Notes: a model not told the origin generated them from the sequence alone. DNA of 64,000 bases from Faecalibacterium duncaniae (GCF_010509575.1 NZ_CP048437.1:1054001-1118000); one strand, 5' to 3'; positions 1 through 7,211 are shown, counted from the first letter of the stretch. Numbers and translations: made by a program.

Positions 1-1
1 C

Positions 2-460
2 ATGGTCCACATTTCCGAGGTGTCCAATGAATATGTGCAGGATATCAACACGGTGCTGCACGACGGCGATGCTGTGAAGGTGCAGGTCATCAACATTGCA
101 CCGGACGGCAAGATCGCGCTGTCCATCAAGCGGCTGCTGTCGCCGGCACCCCGTCAGCCGCGCAGTGACCGTGGGCCCCGGCCCGGCGGCCCGCGCCAGA
201 ACAGCCCCCGCGAGGGCGGCCATTTCGGCAATTCCCGCGGCGGCGGACGGCCCCCTCGTGAGGGCGGGCGCGGCCCTGCCCGGGACGCTGCACCCCGTGT
301 GTGGCAGCCCAAGGCCCCGGCCAAGAGCGATAACCTGAGCTTTGAGGATATGATGAGCCGCTTCAAGAGCCAGAGCGAGGAAAAGATGGCCGACCTCGAC
401 CACGAGACCAACAACCGCCGCGGCGGCGGTTATGCACCGCGCTCCCGCCGCGGCCGCTGA
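2..460 (+). CDS. S1-domain RNA-binding protein, C-terminal part (truncated by window edge)
   Basis: The first ~45 residues (MVHISEVS... to ...KIALSIKRL) are the second half of an S1/OB-fold RNA-binding domain. The methionine at base 2 lies inside that fold, so the true start is upstream of the window. After it comes a low-complexity basic linker rich in Arg, Gly and Pro with RGG-like repeats, then a conserved-looking tail (FEDMMSRFKSQSEEKMADL) and a basic end. This layout matches the small YabR/GSP13-type S1 proteins of Firmicutes, which bind RNA or ribosomes; the exact role is not known. The Arg/Gly linker is longer than usual and is probably disordered. A terminator follows directly. Confidence 0.85.
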   Translation: MVHISEVSNEYVQDINTVLHDGDAVKVQVINIAPDGKIALSIKRLLSPAPRQPRSDRGPRPGGPRQNSPREGGHFGNSRGGGRPPREGGRGPARDAAPRVWQPKAPAKSDNLSFEDMMSRFKSQSEEKMADLDHETNNRRGGGYAPRSRRGR

Positions 461-476
461 GCCATAGAACGAACCT

Positions 477-507
477 GGCCTGCCCCAGCGGGGCGGGCCT
501 GTTTTTT
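477..507 (+). terminator. Rho-independent terminator of the S1-domain gene
   Basis: GGCCTGCCCC-AGC-GGGGCGGGCC forms a GC-rich hairpin followed by a run of six T residues, 17 bases after the stop codon at 460. Confidence 0.85.
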
Positions 508-546
508 GGTGGTGCGGCAACGCCCACGGACAAGAAAGGAACCAGA

Positions 547-1746
547 ATGCCTGCAAAATTTGAACTGATCGCACCCTGCTTCTTTGGCTGCGAGGCAACT
601 GCGAAATTTGAGCTGACCCGCATCGGGGCCGAGAACATCCGGGTAGGGGATGGCCGCCTGACCTTTGCGGGCGGGCCGGAGATGATCGCTGCCGCCAACC
701 TGAACCTGCGCACGGTGGAGCGCGTGATGCTGCTCCTCAACACCTACCCCGCTTCCACCTTCGATGAGCTGTTTGACGGCGTGTACAGCATCCCCTGGGA
801 AGAGCTGCTGCCCGCCGATGCCGCCTTCCCTGTGACCGGCTCTTCCCTGAACAGCCAGCTCACCAGTGTGCCTGCCTGCCAGAGCATCATCAAAAAGGCT
901 GTGGTCAAGCGCCTGATGAACAAGCATCATACCTCTGTTTTGCCCGAGACCGGCGCGGAGTACAAGATCCGTTTCATGCTGCGCAAGAATGTCTGCGAGA
1001 TCATGCTGGATACCACCGGCGAGGGCCTGCACAAGCGCGGCTACCGCCGCAACGCCATGGAGGCCCCCATCCGTGAGACGCTGGCCGCGACCATTGCCGA
1101 CCTGGGCCGTGTCCGCCGCGACAGTCTGGTGGAAGATCCCTTCTGCGGCAGCGGTACTCTGCTGATCGAAGCCGCCCAGAAGGCCATGAATATTGCCCCC
1201 GGCCTCAAGCGCCGCTTTGCCGCCGAGCGTTACAGCTTTGTACCCGCTTCCCTCTGGGCCGAGCAGCGCCAGAAAGCGCTGGCAGAGTCCAAGCTGGATG
1301 TGGGCTTTGAAGCCTTTGGCTACGATATCGACCCCGCCGCCGTGGCACTGGCCAATGCCAACGCAAAGCTGGCCGGTGTGGAAAAGCGCTGCCATTTTGA
1401 GGTGGCCGATGTCGCTGACTTTGCGGCAAAGCCCGAAGCCATCGTTCTGACCAATCCCCCGTACGGCGAGCGGATGAACACCATCGAGGGTGCCGCCAAG
1501 CTGGCCCGCACCCTGGGCCGGCAGATGGCCGAGCATCCCTGCGCGGGCCTGTACGCCATCACTGCCGATATGGAGTTTGAGAGCCACTACGGCAAGCGCG
1601 CCAACAAGCGCCGCAAGATGTACAACGGTATGATCCCCTGCCAGCTGTATATGTACTATGAGGCCCCCAAGTTTGAGCACAAGGCAAAGCCGATGCCCAA
1701 GCAGGGCTTTGACGGGAAGCGTACCGTTGAGTTCAAGAAAAAGTAA
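547..1746 (+). CDS. THUMP-domain class I SAM-dependent RNA methyltransferase (RlmL/YpsC type)
   Basis: A 399-residue protein. The N-terminal ~160 residues fit a ferredoxin-like plus THUMP RNA-binding module. The C-terminal half is a Rossmann methyltransferase with the SAM-binding segment DPFCGSGTLLIEAA near residue 198 and the catalytic NPPYGER motif near residue 302, typical of N2-guanine or N6-adenine RNA methylases. Close relatives are often misnamed N6-adenine-specific DNA methylases; the likely substrate is 23S rRNA (m2G2445-type), which is inference. The start is supported by AAGGA eight bases upstream. The next gene begins 18 bp after the stop, so co-transcription is likely. Confidence 0.88.
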   Translation: MPAKFELIAPCFFGCEATAKFELTRIGAENIRVGDGRLTFAGGPEMIAAANLNLRTVERVMLLLNTYPASTFDELFDGVYSIPWEELLPADAAFPVTGSSLNSQLTSVPACQSIIKKAVVKRLMNKHHTSVLPETGAEYKIRFMLRKNVCEIMLDTTGEGLHKRGYRRNAMEAPIRETLAATIADLGRVRRDSLVEDPFCGSGTLLIEAAQKAMNIAPGLKRRFAAERYSFVPASLWAEQRQKALAESKLDVGFEAFGYDIDPAAVALANANAKLAGVEKRCHFEVADVADFAAKPEAIVLTNPPYGERMNTIEGAAKLARTLGRQMAEHPCAGLYAITADMEFESHYGKRANKRRKMYNGMIPCQLYMYYEAPKFEHKAKPMPKQGFDGKRTVEFKKK

Positions 1747-1764
1747 ACAGGAGAACAAAAAGAC

Positions 1765-2634
1765 ATGGACGGTCGGATGCGGCCTTATCTTCCGGAGCTT
1801 ACCATCCGGGATTATAATATCTACCAATGGTACCTGCGGGGCGTGCAGTATCAGCTGAACACGACCTACGGGCTCTACTCGTGCAGTCTGCTGCAGCACA
1901 ACGGGGTTCTGTTTGCACTGCTGTCAGACAGCCTGGCCGGGCGGGAGGCGACCTGCAAAAAGGTGCGCCTGCCCTGGACGCTCTGCTGGAGGCCGATGAT
2001 GTGCCAGACCCAGGGCATCCGGCTGGCCGCGCAGGTGGAGGTGCTGCTGGGCTGGCATAAGCTGCAGGACCGCCGCAGTGACGAGCTGCCCTTCAAACAG
2101 CGGGTGAAGCGCACCATCGACCGCATCCTGCTCCGCCGCGCCTATGAAAAGGCCGTGCGGGAGAACCCCGCGCTGGAGCGGCTGTTTGAACAGGAGCAGG
2201 AGCAGGCGATCGTTCAGATGAACCTGAACGCCAAGAACTACACCGAGGTTGCCGAGCCTATGAGCAACATCTACGGCGCGCTCTACTCCACGCTTGCCAC
2301 CGATGAGAACAGCCAGCGCAAGAGTATGCGCTATATCGGCAGCTGCATCGGGCGGGTGTTCTACCTGCTGGATAAGGCGGGCCGTGTGGCCGATGACAAG
2401 CGGGCCGAGCGGTACAATGTGTATCTGGTCAATGGTGTCGAGGACCCCGGTGCTGCACTGGAAAATGCCCGGCGGCAGTCGCTGGCTGCGGCAAACGATC
2501 TGGTGCGCGCCTACGGGATGCTGGATGTCAAGCTGAACAAGAGCCTGATCGACAATATTATGATCCTGGGCCTGCGCCATGCGGTGGAGCCGCTGGACCC
2601 GGAGAACCAGCCCGTGCGCTGGGAGCTGCCGTGA
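1765..2634 (+). CDS. Uncharacterised protein, resembles DUF5685 family
   Basis: 289 residues with no signal peptide. The N-terminal pattern (RPYLPELTIRDYNIYQWYLRG) resembles the start of DUF5685 proteins, which usually begin with a G(Y/P)-x-P-ELK-REY-Y-x-x-YCGLC motif. Here the Cys-Gly-Leu-Cys stretch is replaced by LRGV, so any metal-binding role suggested by that motif is absent. The rest is predicted helical and includes a basic segment (KQRVKRTIDRILLRRAYEKA) and a Gln/Glu-rich helix. The function is unknown. It overlaps the next gene by 4 bp, and the pair lies behind the methyltransferase gene with good ribosome-binding sites, which suggests one operon. Confidence 0.7.
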   Translation: MDGRMRPYLPELTIRDYNIYQWYLRGVQYQLNTTYGLYSCSLLQHNGVLFALLSDSLAGREATCKKVRLPWTLCWRPMMCQTQGIRLAAQVEVLLGWHKLQDRRSDELPFKQRVKRTIDRILLRRAYEKAVRENPALERLFEQEQEQAIVQMNLNAKNYTEVAEPMSNIYGALYSTLATDENSQRKSMRYIGSCIGRVFYLLDKAGRVADDKRAERYNVYLVNGVEDPGAALENARRQSLAAANDLVRAYGMLDVKLNKSLIDNIMILGLRHAVEPLDPENQPVRWELP

Positions 2635-3182
2635 AGGCCCGCAAGAGCTGGGCGATGGCCTACTGCGGCATGGCGGCTGCCCTGAGCGTGGCCCTGATGC
2701 TGCTGGGGGCCGTGGTGCCGGTGCTGATGTTCATTGCCCCGGCGGTGGCCAGCCTGCTCATCGCTACGGTCTGCGTGGAGTGCGGCAGGACCATGGCCCT
2801 GACAGCCTACGGAGCGGTGAGCCTGCTCAGCCTGCTCTTTGTGCCGGATAAGGAGGTGGCGCTGGTCTTTGTGTTCCTGCTGGGGTATTACCCACTGGTC
2901 AAGCCCCGGTTTGAGCGCATCCGTCTGCCGCTGGTGCGGGTGCTGTGCAAGCTGCTGCTCTGCAACGGTGCCGTGCTGGCCATGTACGGGCTGGTGCTGC
3001 TGCTGGTGCCTGCGGGCAGCATTTCGCAGGAGCTGAAGACCACCGCGCTGGTGGTCTCGCTGGCCACCCTTGCCATGGGCAACGTGGCTTTTCTGCTGTA
3101 TGACCGGGCGCTCCACAACCTGCTGCAGGTGTATCAGCTGGTGTGGCGGCCGAAACTGCATAAGATGCTGGGAAAAAGATAA
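2631..3182 (+). CDS. Small integral membrane protein of unknown function
   Basis: 183 residues, starting at a GTG that overlaps the TGA of the preceding gene (GTGA), a sign of translational coupling. Hydrophobicity indicates about five membrane segments, including MAAALSVALMLLGAVVPVL, a second around residues 35-75, one near residues 100-125 and one near residues 135-155. The C-terminal tail is basic (KLHKMLGKR). I do not recognise a characterised family; it could be a small membrane component like the S-component-like or YybS-like proteins, but nothing here proves that. A palindromic repeat starts 6 bp after the stop codon. Confidence 0.75.
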   Translation: MKARKSWAMAYCGMAAALSVALMLLGAVVPVLMFIAPAVASLLIATVCVECGRTMALTAYGAVSLLSLLFVPDKEVALVFVFLLGYYPLVKPRFERIRLPLVRVLCKLLLCNGAVLAMYGLVLLLVPAGSISQELKTTALVVSLATLAMGNVAFLLYDRALHNLLQVYQLVWRPKLHKMLGKR

Positions 3183-3188
3183 TGGGTC

Positions 3189-3340
3189 AAACCCCTCAGG
3201 CGGGCTTACGCCCGCCAGCCCCCCTAATAGTGGGGTCTTTGGCATTTCGTAAAGTTTCCCTATATACACAAACTGTATTGCTCTGCCAAGGCCGCCCCTA
3301 GTAGGGGCGGTGTCATCCCGAAGGGATGACGGTGGGGTTT
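3189..3340. repeat. Palindromic repeat element copy 1 (AAACCCCTC...GGTGGGGTTT)
   Basis: This 152-bp copy has imperfect terminal inverted repeats (AAACCCCTCAGG and GACGGTGGGGTTT), a first hairpin (GGCGGGC-tta-cGCCCGCC), an inner palindrome (CCCCCCTAATAGTGGGG) followed by TTTGGCA, an AT-rich centre, then TGCCAAGG and a second palindrome (CCGCCCCTAGTAGGGGCGG). It begins 6 bp after the stop of the membrane-protein gene. It is one of at least 13 related copies in the window. Confidence 0.85.
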
Positions 3341-3403
3341 AATAGCAGGGCTTTGTCTAAGAGGATTCTAATTGAGAGGAGTGATGTCTACCACCAGTTG
3401 ACA

Positions 3404-3553
3404 CAAAGCGCCGGGCCACACGGGTGACAGCCGTGAGGGTGACGAGGAGAGGAATCATCGAAAAATTCGGCGGATGTTTCTCCGGCTGACCATGGGCTAT
3501 ACCAGCCGCAGAGAGGGGCAAAAATCGGCAGTGATACCGTAACAGATCCCCTC
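3404..3553 (+). ncRNA. glmS ribozyme (GlcN6P-activated self-cleaving riboswitch)
   Basis: The 5' core AAAGCGCCGGGCC, the segment GGGTGACGAGGAGAGG, the sequence ATCATCGAAAAATTCGGCGG and the downstream GAGGGGC...CCCCTC pairing match the conserved glmS ribozyme order (cleavage strand, P2/P2.1 pseudoknot core, P3/P4 region). Self-cleavage would fall between A3407 and G3408. It lies about 100 bp upstream of glmS. In the known mechanism glucosamine-6-phosphate acts as the cofactor, and cleavage destabilises the mRNA, giving feedback control. Confidence 0.9.
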
Positions 3554-3649
3554 AAAGAAAGCCATACAAGAACATAAACTGTTACAGGAGGCTGACAGCT
3601 GTGCTGCGCGCGTTTTTTGCGCCGGGCTGTCGGCATGGAGGTGTTTTGT

Positions 3650-5470
3650 ATGTGTGGCATTGTTGGTTATGTTGGAAAACGGAACGCACAGGATGTTTTG
3701 CTGGATGGTCTGGAAAAGCTGGAGTACCGCGGCTATGATTCCGCCGGTGTGGCGCTGGCTTTGGAGGGCGGCATCCGGGTGGTCAAGAGCAAGGGCCGTC
3801 TGGCGGAGCTGCGCAAGCGGCTGGCGGTGGAGGCCCTGGCCCGGAGCGGCTGCGGCATCGGCCACACCCGGTGGGCGACCCACGGGGAGCCCAGCGATGT
3901 GAACAGCCACCCGCATTCCACGCCCCGGGTGAGCATCGTCCACAACGGCATCATCGAGAACTATGGTGTGCTGAAGGAGCGGCTCGTGGCCAAGGGCTAT
4001 ACCTTTGAGAGCGAGACCGACACCGAGGTCCTGGTCAAGCTCATCGACAGCTGCTATGAGGGGGAGCCCCTCAAGGCTCTGCGCGCCGCTCTGGCCATGG
4101 TGCGGGGCAGCTATGCGCTGGCTGTCCTGTTCCGGGATTTCCCGGATACCCTGTTCGCGGTCAAGCGGGAGAGCCCGCTCATCGTGGGCTGGGGCGAAGA
4201 GGAAAACTTTATTGCGTCGGATATCCCGGCGCTGCTGAAATATACCCGCCGGTACAGCGTGCTGGAAGAGGGGGACATGGCGGTGGTGAACGCCGACGGC
4301 ATCCGCTTCTACAATGAGTTCGCGGAGCCGGTGGAGCGGGAAGTTCTGACCGCCAACTGGGATCAGGAAGCCGCTGAAAAGGGCGGCTACCCGCACTTCA
4401 TGCTGAAGGAGATCAACGAACAGCCTGCGGCCATCACGGCCACGGTGAGCCCCCGTGTGGAGAACGGTCTGCCCGACCTGCGCGTTCCTGAGCTGACGGA
4501 TGAGCGGCTGCGCCGCATCGGCACGGTGCATCTGGTGGGCTGCGGCACGGCCATGCACGCGGGCATGGTGGGCAAGGCTGCCATTGAGGCGCTGGCCCGG
4601 GTGCCTGCACAGGTGGAGATCGCCAGCGAGTTCCGCTACCGGAACCCCATCCTGCGGCCGGAGGACCTGGTCATCATCATCAGCCAGTCGGGCGAGACCA
4701 GCGATACGCTGGCCGCCCTCAAGCTGGCCAAGAGCCGGGGCGTGCCGGTGCTGGCCATTGTGAACGTGGTGGGCAGCAGCATTGCCCGCGCGGCGGACTA
4801 TGTCATGTACACCTATGCCGGTCCTGAGATCGCCGTGGCCTCTACCAAGGCCTACATGGTGCAGATGTGCGTGCTCTACCTGTTCGCCCTGCGGCTGGCT
4901 TACGCCCGGGGAATGCAGACCGATGCCGAGATCCGCCGCCTGACGGCAGAGCTGCTCCGGGCTGGGGAGGTCATCAAGCCCCGCCTGGCCGATTGTGAGC
5001 AGATCAAGTATCTGGCCAGCCGTTTCGTCAATACCCAGAGCTGCTTCTTCATCGGCCGCGGGTTCGACTATTCGCTCTCGCTGGAGGGCAGCCTGAAGCT
5101 GAAGGAAATCAGCTATGTCCACTCGGATGCTTATGCGGCGGGTGAACTCAAGCATGGCACCATCAGTCTGGTAACAGACGGCGTGCCGGTGATCGCTCTT
5201 GCCACCCAGAAGCAGGTCTACGAAAAGACCATCTCCAACGTCAAGGAGACCAAGAGCCGCGGCGCGAAGGTCCTGCTCTTCACCACCCGGGATGCCGTGG
5301 TGCCCGATGGCGTGGCCGACTATGTGGTGCGTCTGGATGACTACGATGACCTGCTGATGCCCCTGCAGCTCATCGTTCCGCTGCAGCTGTTTGCCTACTA
5401 TATGGCTGTTCTGCGCGGCTGTGATGTGGATAAGCCCCGCAATCTCGCCAAGAGCGTGACCGTGGAATAA
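3650..5470 (+). CDS. glmS: Glutamine-fructose-6-phosphate aminotransferase (isomerizing)
   Basis: 606 residues; converts fructose-6-phosphate and glutamine to glucosamine-6-phosphate, the first step toward UDP-GlcNAc and peptidoglycan. I chose the ATG at 3650 rather than the in-frame ATG at 3617 because the N-terminal nucleophile cysteine must follow the initiator Met (MCGIVGYVG) and GGAGG lies 7 bases upstream. The glutaminase domain (GHTRWATHGEPS, HNGIIENY) occupies roughly residues 2-240. Two SIS sugar-isomerase domains follow (SQSGETSDT near 343; the second around 450-600), and the C-terminus PRNLAKSVTVE is the conserved end. Length is usual for the family. Regulated by the ribozyme upstream. 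Confidence 0.97.
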   Translation: MCGIVGYVGKRNAQDVLLDGLEKLEYRGYDSAGVALALEGGIRVVKSKGRLAELRKRLAVEALARSGCGIGHTRWATHGEPSDVNSHPHSTPRVSIVHNGIIENYGVLKERLVAKGYTFESETDTEVLVKLIDSCYEGEPLKALRAALAMVRGSYALAVLFRDFPDTLFAVKRESPLIVGWGEEENFIASDIPALLKYTRRYSVLEEGDMAVVNADGIRFYNEFAEPVEREVLTANWDQEAAEKGGYPHFMLKEINEQPAAITATVSPRVENGLPDLRVPELTDERLRRIGTVHLVGCGTAMHAGMVGKAAIEALARVPAQVEIASEFRYRNPILRPEDLVIIISQSGETSDTLAALKLAKSRGVPVLAIVNVVGSSIARAADYVMYTYAGPEIAVASTKAYMVQMCVLYLFALRLAYARGMQTDAEIRRLTAELLRAGEVIKPRLADCEQIKYLASRFVNTQSCFFIGRGFDYSLSLEGSLKLKEISYVHSDAYAAGELKHGTISLVTDGVPVIALATQKQVYEKTISNVKETKSRGAKVLLFTTRDAVVPDGVADYVVRLDDYDDLLMPLQLIVPLQLFAYYMAVLRGCDVDKPRNLAKSVTVE

Positions 5471-5492
5471 TCGTAGAATCAGAAATCAAGCC

Positions 5493-5521
5493 TTGCCAAA
5501 CCCGCCCGCTGGTGGTATACT
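5493..5521 (+). promoter_or_regulatory. Promoter of tRNA-Thr
   Basis: TTGCCA (5493-5498), a 17-bp spacer and TATACT (5516-5521) lie 16 bp before the tRNA gene. Confidence 0.75.
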
Positions 5522-5536
5522 ATCTAGGTAACCGAT

Positions 5537-5611
5537 GCTGGTGTGGCGCAATGGCAGCGCAACTGATTTGTAATCAGTGGGTTGCAGGTTCAACTCCTGT
5601 CACCAGCTCCA
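5537..5611 (+). tRNA. tRNA-Thr (anticodon TGT)
   Basis: Acceptor stem GCTGGTG / CACCAGC closes a normal cloverleaf; the anticodon stem ACTGA/TCAGT surrounds the loop TTTGTAA, giving anticodon TGT (reads ACA). The T-arm contains GGTTCAACTCC. The encoded CCA tail is 5609-5611. A terminator starts immediately after. Confidence 0.95.
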
Positions 5612-5650
5612 AAAAGACCTCAAAACGGAAAACGTTTTGGGGTCTTTTGC
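5611..5650 (+). terminator. Terminator after tRNA-Thr
   Basis: AAAAGACCTCAAAAC and GTTTTGGGGTCTTTT form a 15-bp stem with one G-T pair, followed by T-rich sequence. Confidence 0.8.
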
Positions 5651-5732
5651 TGTTATAGAAAGTGCTTTTATTGCGGTAAAACGCAGGAAAATAGAGAACG
5701 ACAGAAAAAGAGAAAATCCGTGGAAAAAGTAG

Positions 5733-5761
5733 TTGACAAATGCCACTTCAGATGATAAAAT
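5733..5761 (+). promoter_or_regulatory. Promoter of tRNA-Tyr
   Basis: TTGACA (5733-5738), a 17-bp spacer and TAAAAT (5756-5761), 36 bp before the tRNA. Confidence 0.8.
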
Positions 5762-5796
5762 ATACAGGCAGTCAGCGATGACTGCAAATAGAATAT

Positions 5797-5882
5797 GGGC
5801 GTGTTCCCGAGTGGCCAATGGGGACAGACTGTAAATCTGCTGCTTTTCAGCTTCGGTGGTTCGAATCCACCCGCGCCCACCA
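5797..5882 (+). tRNA. tRNA-Tyr (anticodon GTA)
   Basis: This is a class II tRNA with a long variable arm. The acceptor stem is GGGCGTG/CGCGCCC, the anticodon loop CTGTAAA gives GTA, and the T-arm is GGTGGTTCGAATCCACC. An encoded CCA follows at 5880-5882. Partial copies of its 3' end occur downstream (5947-5961 inverted; 6034-6049 direct). Confidence 0.95.
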
Positions 5883-5884
5883 AG

Positions 5885-5922
5885 AACTCCAGTATCCGAA
5901 CCGGGTACTGGAGTTTCTGTTT
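5885..5922 (+). terminator. Terminator after tRNA-Tyr
   Basis: AACTCCAGTA (5885-5894) pairs with TACTGGAGTT (5906-5915), followed by TCTGTTTTGT. Confidence 0.75.
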
Positions 5923-5946
5923 TGTAATAACCTTCCCGGAGGCTAG

Positions 5947-6049
5947 GCGGGTGGATTCGAACAGCTGCGGCCCCGTCGCAGAAGAAGGGGCAAAAACAGC
6001 CCGGTGGGCTGTTTTTAGCAGCGCGGCTTGCGTAATCCACCCGCGCCCA
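5947..6049. repeat. tRNA-Tyr-end-flanked insert with internal terminator hairpin
   Basis: GCGGGTGGATTCGAA (5947-5961) is the exact inverse of the tRNA-Tyr 3' part (5861-5875), and AATCCACCCGCGCCCA (6034-6049) is an exact 16-bp direct copy of tRNA-Tyr bases 5864-5879. The two form inverted ends around an ~70-bp core. The core holds a perfect terminator-like hairpin (AAAAACAGCCC-GGT-GGGCTGTTTTT, 5992-6016). The direct copies at 5864 and 6034 look like the two sides of an insertion at a tRNA 3' end. This is either a remnant of a tRNA-targeting element or a recombination scar. Confidence 0.7.
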
Positions 6050-6058
6050 TAAAAAGAC

Positions 6059-6092
6059 CGCCAGCGTAGAGATACGCTGGCGATTTTCTGTT
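6059..6092 (+). terminator. Hairpin terminator in tRNA-remnant region
   Basis: CGCCAGCGTA-GAGA-TACGCTGGCG is a perfect 10-bp stem with a GAGA loop, followed by ATTTTCTGTTT. Confidence 0.75.
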
Positions 6093-6111
6093 TGCAGAAG
6101 GATTGAGTTTT

Positions 6112-6188
6112 CATGCGGGTGGGTTCGAACAGCTGCGGCCTGTGGTTTTTGGAGACAACTGCTCTGCCAACTGAGCGAATACGGCATG
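6112..6188 (-). pseudogene. Degenerate tRNA-Trp-like sequence (chimeric tRNA remnant)
   Basis: Read on the minus strand it has a normal D-arm (GCTCAGTTGGCAGAGC) and an anticodon region GTCTCCAAAAAC that would give CCA (Trp). The 3' part is not a proper T-arm: GCAGCTG-TTCGAAC-CCACC cannot pair, and the acceptor ends do not pair over 7 bp. Its last 26 bases (plus-strand 6115-6140) match 5947-5972 with one mismatch, so the 3' half was replaced by the same tRNA-Tyr-derived sequence found there. I judge it non-functional; a working tRNA-Trp would have to be elsewhere. Confidence 0.6.
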
Positions 6189-6238
6189 AAAAAAGCGCCC
6201 CTGCGCGGCTGGGCAAAGATGCTTACATTATTTGGTTG

Positions 6239-6448
6239 TTACGATCCCATTTCTTCATAGACAGGACACTTGAGACAAATTTGGTGGGCTATCTCCCAAC
6301 TGCAAGGCGGCTTGTCGTCGCCCTTCAGGCAGAGAATGTCATCGCCAATATTGGAGACCTCGAAGCATAGTCCACAGTCGATTTTTCGATTGTAAATGGG
6401 ACAAAACCATTCTTCGAGTTTTACATCGTCACTAATGCGGAATTCCAT
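6239..6448 (-). CDS. Small cysteine-rich protein of unknown function
   Basis: 69 residues with seven cysteines spread through CPIYNRKIDCGLC, CLKGDDKPPC and ICLKCPVY, a spacing compatible with binding zinc or an iron-sulfur group. No signal peptide. The start ATG overlaps the end of the upstream gene by 17 bp. Codon use (CGA, CTA, ATA, AGT) is more AT-rich than the surrounding genome, which suggests recent transfer. It lies within a region bounded by tRNA fragments. I do not recognise the family. Confidence 0.55.
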   Translation of the reverse strand: MEFRISDDVKLEEWFCPIYNRKIDCGLCFEVSNIGDDILCLKGDDKPPCSWEIAHQICLKCPVYEEMGS

Positions 6449-6632
6449 GCTTTTTGACCACCTCCATCAATTTCTTTCCGCCCTCGTCCAACGGGCCAAT
6501 GCTGGATACGTTTCCGTCCTGCCCAACGGCAACAAAGCCAAGCTCGGAATAATAACAGGTTTGAGTGCCATTGCGCTGAGACATTGCAACCTTGGAAGAA
6601 CGAATGATGCATTCTGTATCCATCGGTCCCAT
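6432..6632 (-). CDS. Small hypothetical protein in tRNA-bounded accessory region
   Basis: 66 residues (MGPMDTECIIRSSKVAM... ending KKLMEVVKKHGIPH). It reads as a compact soluble domain with a C-terminal amphipathic helix. A promoter (6727-6755, minus) lies ~95 bp upstream of the ATG. There is no strong Shine-Dalgarno sequence, so the start is uncertain; the ATG at residue 4 is an alternative. It overlaps the start of the cysteine-rich gene, so the two probably form a unit. No family recognised. Confidence 0.45.
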   Translation of the reverse strand: MGPMDTECIIRSSKVAMSQRNGTQTCYYSELGFVAVGQDGNVSSIGPLDEGGKKLMEVVKKHGIPH

Positions 6633-6726
6633 GCCACGCTCTGCCCAGTACTACAAAACGTACGTGCTTGCAAAGTTCAAAACGTTGGGCGCTGGCGGGG
6701 ATTCGATAAGCTTACCTCTGGTCTTT

Positions 6727-6755
6727 ATTGTACCAGTTTCCCGCATCTGCTGCAA
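6727..6755 (-). promoter_or_regulatory. Promoter for the small accessory genes
   Basis: Minus strand: TTGCAG (6755-6750), 17-bp spacer, TACAAT (6732-6727). Just downstream (minus strand, about 6710-6680) the sequence TCGAATCCCCGCCAGCGCCCA again resembles a tRNA T-loop and 3' end. Confidence 0.6.
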
Positions 6756-6940
6756 CTCTGTATTGGCTGCATCGAAACGTTTTTGTTTACGGGCAATGAA
6801 GCCAACCTTACTGCTGGCACTGCTACCAAACCCTGCCACGTTGGTGCGGGCGCTGTCGGCTCTGCCGTCGGCCTTGGCATGGAGCTGGCGGCACGGCGCG
6901 GAAAACACTGCAGGTGTTAAATCAGATAACGGTTTCGTTT

Positions 6941-6997
6941 GAGATCGGGGGTGTCACTGGCCCGCCTGCATGGCGAGCGGTGCACCCCTGATCTTTT
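6941..6997. repeat. Long imperfect hairpin (terminator-like)
   Basis: AGATCGGGGGTGTCACTGGC and GAGCGGTGCACCCCTGATCT form a ~20-bp imperfect stem, followed on the plus strand by TTTTTG. It separates the small accessory genes from tRNA-Ala. No gene reads into it on the plus strand, so its role is unclear. The rest of the 6633-7050 interval holds only the promoter at 6727-6755 and a weak open frame I did not accept. Confidence 0.5.
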
Positions 6998-7011
6998 TGC
7001 CGGAACAAAAA

Positions 7012-7050
7012 AGAAAAGCACCGTACTTCCTACGAAGTACAGTGCTTTTT
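7012..7050 (-). terminator. Terminator of tRNA-Ala (bidirectional hairpin)
   Basis: AGCACCGTACTTC and GAAGTACAGTGCT form a 13-bp stem with one mismatch, flanked by A- and T-runs. Confidence 0.8.
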
Positions 7051-7126
<76 letters not shown>

Positions 7127-7158
7127 ACATATTCGGTTGGTGTCTTGCGACGTGAGTT

Positions 7159-7187
7159 ATTATACCAGCCGGGCGGGCGGTTGTCAA
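7159..7187 (-). promoter_or_regulatory. Consensus promoter of tRNA-Ala
   Basis: Minus strand: TTGACA (7187-7182), 17-bp spacer, TATAAT (7164-7159): a perfect sigma-A promoter. Confidence 0.9.
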
Positions 7188-7211
7188 CACCCAATTTGAA
7201 AAAGTTTGCAA

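Noticed and set aside
3497..5155. 552-codon minus-strand frame antisense to glmS
   Set aside because: Shadow of glmS; it also runs into the ribozyme region.
6112..6188. Functional tRNA-Trp on the minus strand
   Set aside because: The T-arm and acceptor stem do not pair and the anticodon stem has a mismatch, so it is listed as a remnant.
6651..6908. 85-codon minus-strand frame upstream of the small accessory genes
   Set aside because: A good promoter (6727-6755) lies inside it, and its 3' part runs through a tRNA-end-like stretch, so it is more likely non-coding; not excluded as a gene remnant.
6396..6920. 174-codon plus-strand frame over the small accessory genes
   Set aside because: No ribosome-binding site, and its composition looks like reverse-strand readout of the two minus-strand frames.
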